Source of the DNA: an uncultured Rhodanobacteraceae bacterium
GTDB lineage: Bacteria; Pseudomonadota; Gammaproteobacteria; Xanthomonadales; SZUA-5
Length of the DNA: 18,167 nt
Reading direction: 5' to 3'
Assembly: GCA_937928755.1 (NCBI GenBank)
Contig: CALEZI010000023.1
Coordinates: 1-18,167, forward strand
Part shown: positions 13,896 to 18,167 of the stretch, in pieces
Position numbering within the stretch: the stretch's first letter is position 1
Layout of the letters: each line of letters begins with the position of its first letter
Notes under the pieces: generated by a model
Database searches by the model: none
Told to the model about the DNA's origin: nothing
Seen by the model: only the letters and a program-made list of their open reading frames with translations
Translations under genes and position numbers: made by a program

Positions 13896-14954
13896 ATGAC
13901 CTACCTCGCCAAACCCAAGCTGCATCATCCGAGCCTGAAGCCGAACAAGGTCGGCTTCACCCGCCGCGACTACGAGGGCCGCATCAGCACGCTGTGCGCG
14001 GGTTGCGGGCACGATTCGATATCGGCGGCGATCATCCAGGCCTGCTGGGAACTGGACATCGAGCCGCACCGCGTGGCCAAGATGTCCGGCATCGGCTGCT
14101 CGTCGAAGACGCCGGACTATTTCCTCGGCCAGTCGCACGGCTTCAACACCGTGCACGGGCGCATGCCTTCGGTGCTGACCGGCGCCTACCTCGCCAACAG
14201 CGAGTTGTTGTACCTGGGCGTCTCCGGCGACGGCGACTCGGCGTCGATCGGCATCGGCCAGTTCGTGCACTCGATGCGCCGCGGCGTCAACATGGTCTAC
14301 ATCGTCGAGAACAACGGCGTCTACGGCCTGACCAAGGGCCAGTTCTCGGCCACCGCCGATGCCGGATCGAAGAGCAAGAAGGGCGTGGTCAACACCGACA
14401 GCCCGATCGACCTGGTGAGCCTCGCGCTGCAACTCGGCGCCAGTTACGTCGGGCGCAGTTTTTCCGGCGACAAGGCGCAACTGGTGCCGCTGATCATGGG
14501 CGCCATCCGCCACCGCGGCGCCGCTTTCATCGACGTGATCAGCCCGTGCGTGGCCTTCAATAACCACGCCGGCAGCACCAAGAGTTACGACTACGTGCGC
14601 GAGCACAACGACTCGGTCAACTTTCTCGACGTCATCGAGGGCAAGGCGCCGATCGAAGTCGAACAACCCGCCGACGGCAGCCTGATCGAAGTCGCCCAGC
14701 ACGATGGCTCGATCCTGCGCCTGCGCAAAACCGATCCCGACTACGATCCGCGCGATCGCATCGGCGCGATGAACTTCATCGCCCGCCACCACGCCAAGGG
14801 CGAAGTGGTCACCGGCCTGCTCTACGTCGACCCCGACGCAGTCGACTTCCACCAGCACCTCGGCAGCGTGGGAACGCCGCTGAACAAACTCGGTACCGCC
14901 GAACTGTGCCCGGGACCGACTGCGCTGGACAAGCTCAATGCCAGCCTGAGGTAG
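13896..14954 (+). CDS. korB: 2-oxoacid:acceptor oxidoreductase, beta subunit (TPP and 4Fe-4S, KorB-like)
   Basis: A 352-residue protein. Cys34 and Cys37 (CAGCGHDS), Cys68 (GIGCSS) and Cys218 (ISPCVAFNN) are the four expected ligands of the 4Fe-4S cluster. The TPP motif is GDGDSASIGIGQF (111-123) with the terminal N-N in IVENNGVYGLTKGQ (136-149). This is the catalytic thiamine subunit. With the alpha subunit it makes the oxidative decarboxylation core, and with the GltD-like protein a probable NAD(P)-linked complex. GAGG at 13885-13888, seven bases upstream, supports ATG 13896. The protein is slightly longer than typical KorB because of a C-terminal stretch after about residue 250 that is also seen in this subfamily. 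All catalytic residues look intact. Confidence 0.92.
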   Translation: MTYLAKPKLHHPSLKPNKVGFTRRDYEGRISTLCAGCGHDSISAAIIQACWELDIEPHRVAKMSGIGCSSKTPDYFLGQSHGFNTVHGRMPSVLTGAYLANSELLYLGVSGDGDSASIGIGQFVHSMRRGVNMVYIVENNGVYGLTKGQFSATADAGSKSKKGVVNTDSPIDLVSLALQLGASYVGRSFSGDKAQLVPLIMGAIRHRGAAFIDVISPCVAFNNHAGSTKSYDYVREHNDSVNFLDVIEGKAPIEVEQPADGSLIEVAQHDGSILRLRKTDPDYDPRDRIGAMNFIARHHAKGEVVTGLLYVDPDAVDFHQHLGSVGTPLNKLGTAELCPGPTALDKLNASLR

Positions 14955-15269
14955 TCACGGACGCGGGCCATTCGCCCTCGGGATCAATGCGTGGATCCAC
15001 GACTGCGGCGTCTGCGCGGCGGCTTCAGGTGACTCGAGTCGCGTCGCATGCAGGTCGTGGTAGCACGCCAGCGCGAATCGTCGTTTCCCGCCGTGCCCCG
15101 GCGGCGATCCGGCGATCATCGCCTGGCCGCAGATCGAAGTTGAAGTGGCCTTGCCGGACAGGCCAAAGCTGGGCTCAAGCAGATCGGCGCGAGCGGGTTC
15201 GCTGGTCAGCCGTGCACTGGCGGCGGAGAGCACAGCATAATCCGCGACGAGTGCGAATCCGGAGCGCGG
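14955..15269. other. Intergenic region with an unassigned small minus-strand frame
   Basis: This 315-base gap separates the beta-subunit gene from the DUF3667 gene. A minus-strand frame ends at 14955, abutting the beta-subunit stop. From ATG 15119 it would encode 54 residues, or about 94 from an upstream GTG. I recognise no family. It has a Gly/Pro segment, then CYHDLHATRLESPE, and its third-position GC seems lower than in neighbouring genes. It could be a decayed gene, a small protein or chance. A perfect 12-base palindrome (CGTGGATCCACG, 14990-15001) lies 35 bases after the beta-subunit stop and might help end transcription. Confidence 0.3.
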
Positions 15270-16148
15270 ATGTCCGACGTCACCCCGCCGATTCAACGTG
15301 CCAGCGCGGCGCATTGCGCCCTGTGCAACACCCCACTCGCCGGACGCTACTGCCACGCCTGCGGACAGAAGCGGATAGAGCCGGGAGACCGCTCGCTGCG
15401 GGCGTTGCTCGGCACCTTCTGGCATGAACTCACTTCGCTCGACGGCCGTGCGCTGGCCAGTTTTCGCGATCTGCTGCTGCGTCCGGGACAGGTCTCGGCC
15501 GCGTGGATCGCCGGACGCCAACAGCGGTATCTGATGCCGCTCACGCTGTTCCTGTTGGTCAACCTGGTCTATTTCCTGCGCGCGCCGATGACCGACTTCA
15601 ACCTGTCGCTGGCGGACCAGGCCTGCCTGCAGCCGTGGGCGGCCAGCGCCACGGCCTGGGTCGACGCGCGCATCGCGCCGGAGGCCATGGACTGCACCGA
15701 GGATCCGAGGCCGGGCAGTCGCCTGGCAGAGCTTTCGACGCGCTACACGGAGCTGTCGGGGGACGTTTCGCAAAGTTTCGTCATTGCCCACGTCCCGGTG
15801 CTCGCGCTGTTCCTGGCGGCGCTTGCCGGCCGCCGCGGCTACTTCGCCGATCACATCGTGGTCGGTCTGCACCTGATGGCCTACCTAATGCTCCTGGCCG
15901 TGCTGGCGGTCCCCGTGGCCTGGCTCCTGGTGTATGCAGTCGGGCGCACCGACGCGATCGCGATCGGGGTCCGCATCGGGCTGGCCATCCTGCTGCTCGG
16001 TCACTGGACGCTGGCGGTGCGCCGCGCCTATGGCCTCGGCGTCCTGCGCACGCTCGTCGCGCCACTGCTCCTGCTCGTTGGCCTGGGCATCAGCCACTTC
16101 GTCTACCGCTGGGCGCAGTTCTGGATCGTCGCCTGGCAACTGGGATGA
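15270..16148 (+). CDS. DUF3667 domain-containing zinc-finger membrane protein
   Basis: A 292-residue protein. The N-terminus has a zinc-ribbon-like C-x2-C-x8-C-x2-C (Cys16, 19, 28, 31; CALCNTPLAGRYCHACGQK). A cytoplasmic segment (HELTSLDGRALASFRDLLLRPG) follows, which is the DUF3667 signature, and then W-I-A-G-R-Q-Q-R-Y at about 75-83. Five or so hydrophobic helices cover about 87-100, 173-190, 199-225, 230-247 and 258-280. Residues 100-170 form a polar loop, probably periplasmic. The function of the family is unknown. GGAG at 15261-15264, five bases upstream, supports ATG 15270. It may or may not be co-transcribed with the oxidoreductase genes 315 bases upstream. Confidence 0.87.
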   Translation: MSDVTPPIQRASAAHCALCNTPLAGRYCHACGQKRIEPGDRSLRALLGTFWHELTSLDGRALASFRDLLLRPGQVSAAWIAGRQQRYLMPLTLFLLVNLVYFLRAPMTDFNLSLADQACLQPWAASATAWVDARIAPEAMDCTEDPRPGSRLAELSTRYTELSGDVSQSFVIAHVPVLALFLAALAGRRGYFADHIVVGLHLMAYLMLLAVLAVPVAWLLVYAVGRTDAIAIGVRIGLAILLLGHWTLAVRRAYGLGVLRTLVAPLLLLVGLGISHFVYRWAQFWIVAWQLG

Positions 16149-16226
16149 GCGCCTGCGCAGGCGTGAGAGCGAGGGCGCGGGCCGACATCGAAACAACTTC
16201 GCACAACGCAGCAGACTATTGCTCTT

Positions 16227-16295
16227 GTGGGTCCAGACTTGTCTGGACGCTATTGATGGCATTGGTGACGAGCGTCCAGACAAGTCTGGACCCAC
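16227..16295. repeat. Perfect 25-bp inverted REP pair
   Basis: Arms 16227-16251 and 16271-16295 are exact reverse complements over 25 bases with a 19-base spacer. Each arm starts GTGG and then forms its own hairpin, GTCCAGAC-TT-GTCTGGAC. A GTGG-type tetranucleotide next to a hairpin is the layout of REP elements mobilised by RAYT (TnpA-REP) transposases, such as the GTAG elements of Stenotrophomonas. Its stem sequence differs from the GGAGCG-CGCGA family seen elsewhere in this window, so it is a second family. The perfect identity suggests recent copying. Confidence 0.85.
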
Positions 16296-16469
16296 CAGCG
16301 GCAGGCATCTGGTTCCAGCTACGCCGATCCGCGCGCCACGTTGTCGCCCATCAGCGCGCGACACCAGATGCGCCAAACCCCCGGTCCGCGAATGGCAACC
16401 TGTGCGGAGCCGATTGCGGGTTGCGCCACGCAGCCGCGGCCCTGTAATTCACGGCGCGATCTGCTGAAT

Positions 16470-16481
16470 ACCTGATCAGGT
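16470..16481. promoter_or_regulatory. 12-bp palindrome upstream of the secreted-protein gene
   Basis: ACCTGATCAGGT is a perfect palindrome 31 bases before the GTG start at 16513. Its position near a likely promoter makes it a candidate operator, but no regulator can be named. Chance occurrence is possible. Confidence 0.25.
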
Positions 16482-16512
16482 CGCACTGCCGCGACCGATC
16501 CGGGAGATTCCA

Positions 16513-17013
16513 GTGAATGCCGTGCTGAACACCGTGCTGACCGCCGCGCTCTGTCTTTCCGCCACCGTCTCCGCACAGAATCCTGCGGCGCAAGCGATTC
16601 TGGAGGAACGCCTTCAAGCCGAAACCAATCGCATCGTCGGGCTGTACTCATCGCGTATCGAAATCGGCCCATGCGCCGGCGGTCCGCGCCAGCAATTGCG
16701 CGGGATGAACCAGTTCCATCTCGGTGGCACATTGACCGAGACCGGATCGCCACCGCCAGGCACTCGCGGCCCGGGTTTTGGCGTCTGGCGCTTCAACCGC
16801 GCCACCCAGCGCTATGAGGCGCGCATGCAGTTCCTGCGCTACCTGCCCGACGGCAGCTTCGATGGAGTCAGCGATGTGCACCGAGTGCTGCGCCTGAGCG
16901 CCGACGGCAACGTGTACAACGACGAAATCGTCGCCCGACTATTGAACCCGGACGACAGCCTGCGCGTTGAATTGTGCGGTACCGCAGAAGGCCGACGCGT
17001 GCCCATCCTCTGA
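16513..17013 (+). CDS. Secreted protein of unknown function
   Basis: A 166-residue protein with a classical signal peptide (NTVLTAALCLSATVSA), likely cleaved after Ala21 (VSA|QN). The mature part has Cys54 and Cys155, which could form a disulfide. It contains patterns such as GPGFGVWRFNRATQRYEARMQF, LPDGSFDGVSDVHRVLRLSADG and DDSLRVELCGTAEGRR. Alternating strands with DG turns suggest a small beta-rich (lipocalin-like or NTF2-adjacent) fold. I recall similar uncharacterised proteins with G-x-W-R and dG-x-f-x-G patterns in acidobacterial and proteobacterial genomes. No enzymatic motif is seen. GGGAG at 16502-16506, six bases upstream, supports the GTG start at 16513. Confidence 0.75.
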   Translation: MNAVLNTVLTAALCLSATVSAQNPAAQAILEERLQAETNRIVGLYSSRIEIGPCAGGPRQQLRGMNQFHLGGTLTETGSPPPGTRGPGFGVWRFNRATQRYEARMQFLRYLPDGSFDGVSDVHRVLRLSADGNVYNDEIVARLLNPDDSLRVELCGTAEGRRVPIL

Positions 17014-17039
17014 CGCAAGTCTGCAGGGGCGAACCCGTG

Positions 17040-17068
17040 CCGCGAGCTTCGACAGCGACAGCTCGCGG
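17040..17068. terminator. Probable bidirectional terminator hairpin
   Basis: CCGCGAGCT (17040-17048) pairs with AGCTCGCGG (17060-17068) around an 11-base loop. Partial outer pairing adds CGTG with CACG and CGCAAG with CTTGCG (17014-17019 and 17075-17080). It lies between the convergent stop codons of the secreted-protein gene and the OleD-like gene. No U-tract follows on either side, so it may be Rho-assisted or simply an mRNA 3'-end stabiliser. Confidence 0.5.
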
Positions 17069-17086
17069 GACACGCTTGCGCCGAGA

Positions 17087-18094
17087 TCAGTTGCGCGTTG
17101 CGGCGCCGGAGTGCCATAGCGCTTTGCGCAGCGCCGCAAAGCCCTGCTCCAGCGGCACTTGTGGTCGATAGCCGAAGTCGCGCTGCGCGGCGCTGATGTC
17201 GTACCAATGCGCGGTCGCGAGATGATCGGCAACGAAGCGCGTCATCACGGGTTCGCCCTTGAGCTTGAGCACGCCGTAGACCAGTTCGAGCAGGCCGCCG
17301 ACGGCGTAGGCCACCCCGAACGGAATGCGCGCGTGCACCGGCGGCAGGCCGGCGCAATCGAGCAGGCGGTTGATCATGTCCTCGGTGGCCAGCGGTTCGC
17401 CGTTGGAGATGAAGTAGGCCCGGCCGGCCTGCGGCGCGCCGGGCTCCAGGCTTGCCGCCGCTAGCAGGTGCGCGGCGACCGCATTGTCGATGTAGGTGGT
17501 GTCGATGCGCTTGCCGGGCTTGCCGATGAAGCGCAACCGCCCGGCGCGGGCGCGCTCGACGATCCGCGGCAGCAAGTGGTTGTCCCCCGGGCCCCAGATC
17601 AGATGCGGTCTGAGCGCCACGGTTGCCAGCGCCGGGCCATTGGCGGCGATCACCTCACGCTCGGCGATCGCCTTGGTCGCCGGATAATGAGCGAGGAAGC
17701 GCCTGGCGTAAGGCATGCGCTCGTCGACGCCCTCGAGATCGCCGCCGCGATGCACGACGCTGGGAGTCGAGGTGTGCACCAGGCGCGTGATGCCGTGCTT
17801 CTGGCACGCCGCCAGCACATGGCGCGTGCCGAGCACGTTGGCGCGGAAGTAATCGTCCCAGGCGCCCCAGTGACCGGCCTTGGCGGCGACGTGGAAGATC
17901 GCGTCGCAGTGGGCCGCCGCGTCGAGCACCGCCCGCTCGTCGCCAAGATCGCCCTGGCGCACCTCGACGCCCAGCCTGGCGAGCGCCGGTGCCGCCGATC
18001 GCTGCAGCGCCACCACTGCATGCCCCTGCTCGCGCAGCGCGCGGCAGATCCCGCTGCCAAGGAAGCCGGCGCCGCCAGTGACCAGGGCCCTCAT
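17087..18094 (-). CDS. oleD: OleD-like NAD(P)-dependent 2-alkyl-3-oxoalkanoate reductase (SDR, epimerase/3-beta-HSD-like)
   Basis: A 335-residue extended SDR protein. The cofactor motif is TGGAGFLG (6-13). Catalytic residues are Ser109 in HTSTPSVVH and Tyr137/Lys141 in YPATK, followed by RPHLIWGPGDNHLLPR and IDTTYIDNAV. AAKAGHWGAWDDYFRANVLGT together with the TSTPSVVHRGGDLEG stretch closely resembles OleD of Stenotrophomonas and Xanthomonas as I recall it. OleD reduces the beta-keto acid made by OleA before OleC (beta-lactone synthetase) and OleB act, giving long-chain olefins. oleB and oleC would be expected upstream, beyond the right edge. GAGG six bases upstream (complement of 18101-18104) supports ATG 18094. 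A generic NAD-dependent epimerase label is the fallback. Confidence 0.82.
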   Translation of the reverse strand: MRALVTGGAGFLGSGICRALREQGHAVVALQRSAAPALARLGVEVRQGDLGDERAVLDAAAHCDAIFHVAAKAGHWGAWDDYFRANVLGTRHVLAACQKHGITRLVHTSTPSVVHRGGDLEGVDERMPYARRFLAHYPATKAIAEREVIAANGPALATVALRPHLIWGPGDNHLLPRIVERARAGRLRFIGKPGKRIDTTYIDNAVAAHLLAAASLEPGAPQAGRAYFISNGEPLATEDMINRLLDCAGLPPVHARIPFGVAYAVGGLLELVYGVLKLKGEPVMTRFVADHLATAHWYDISAAQRDFGYRPQVPLEQGFAALRKALWHSGAATRN

Positions 18095-18122
18095 CGGGGG
18101 CCTCGGGGCGAAAAGAAAAGGC

Positions 18123-18146
18123 GGGGCTGGGGGCTGGGGGCTGGGG
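18123..18146 (+). repeat. G-rich heptad repeat upstream of the OleD-like gene
   Basis: GGGG-CT-GGGGG-CT-GGGGG-CT-GGGG gives four G-runs separated by CT, with a 7-base period. On the plus strand this meets the usual G-quadruplex pattern. It lies 28 bases upstream of the minus-strand start at 18094, so the transcript of the OleD-like gene would carry the C-rich complement if transcription starts upstream. It closely resembles the G-rich arms at 13727-13859, so the two may be members of one dispersed family. The partner arm, if any, lies beyond the window. Confidence 0.7.
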
Positions 18147-18167
18147 CGAGTACGCGTGAGACTGCAC

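Larger units (their letters stand above)
16149..16512. other. Intergenic region holding two palindromes and a REP pair
   Basis: This 364-base gap contains a perfect 14-base palindrome (CGCCTGCGCAGGCG, 16150-16163) two bases after the DUF3667 stop, which may act as a terminator hairpin although no T-run follows. It also contains the inverted pair at 16227-16295 and a 12-base palindrome at 16470-16481. The remainder, including 16296-16465, shows no frame with recognisable protein and no clear promoter boxes. The promoter of the secreted-protein gene should lie in the last 150 bases. Confidence 0.6.

Overview
The window is GC-rich DNA with densely packed genes on both strands, long read-through open frames opposite real genes, and many short palindromic intergenic repeats. 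Protein resemblance, including an OleD-like reductase, a DUF3667 protein and a LytS/LytR-type pair, together with the REP-like repeats, suggests a gammaproteobacterium of the order Xanthomonadales (Xanthomonadaceae or Rhodanobacteraceae). That placement is inference; no rRNA or other marker is present. I see no tRNA, rRNA, CRISPR array, transposase or phage gene.

Layout. Positions 1-830 hold repeat DNA and a HAD hydrolase (+). Positions 914-2844 (-) hold a tightly packed antitoxin, PIN toxin and FAD monooxygenase row. Positions 2897-4834 (-) hold a LytTR response regulator and its LytS-type sensor kinase, separated by a REP pair. A 2OG-Fe(II) dioxygenase (-) is divergent from a MAPEG membrane protein (+), which converges on a KefB/C-type cation:proton antiporter (-) preceded by a GtrA protein (-). 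A DUF350 membrane protein (+) follows. Positions 9888-14954 (+) hold three genes: a GltD-like flavin/iron-sulfur oxidoreductase, then the alpha and beta subunits of a 2-oxoacid:acceptor oxidoreductase. After these come a DUF3667 zinc-finger membrane protein (+), a secreted protein of unknown function (+) and, convergent with it, an OleD-like reductase (-) at the right edge.

How the genes work together. The three-gene cluster at 9888-14954 is the metabolic centrepiece. KorA/KorB-type subunits would oxidise a 2-oxoacid, probably 2-oxoglutarate, with TPP and a 4Fe-4S cluster. The GltD-like protein, with N- and C-terminal Fe-S motifs plus FAD and NAD(P) sites, would pass the electrons to or from NAD(P). 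This is the architecture I recall for the KorABC 2-oxoglutarate:NADP+ oxidoreductases of Thauera and Azoarcus. The sensor kinase and LytTR regulator form one two-component system whose signal and targets cannot be read here. The OleD-like gene implies an olefin or beta-lactone biosynthesis cluster continuing beyond the right edge.

The most unusual feature is the repeat content. Every gap inside or directly upstream of the three-gene oxidoreductase cluster contains a different inverted-repeat element: a nested composite of three inverted repeats before the first gene, a 9-bp-unit repeat pair in the first gap and a G-rich pair in the second. Elsewhere there are REP-like hairpin pairs of at least two families. 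I did not find a novel defence system. The repeat-interrupted oxidoreductase cluster is the best candidate for a closer look.
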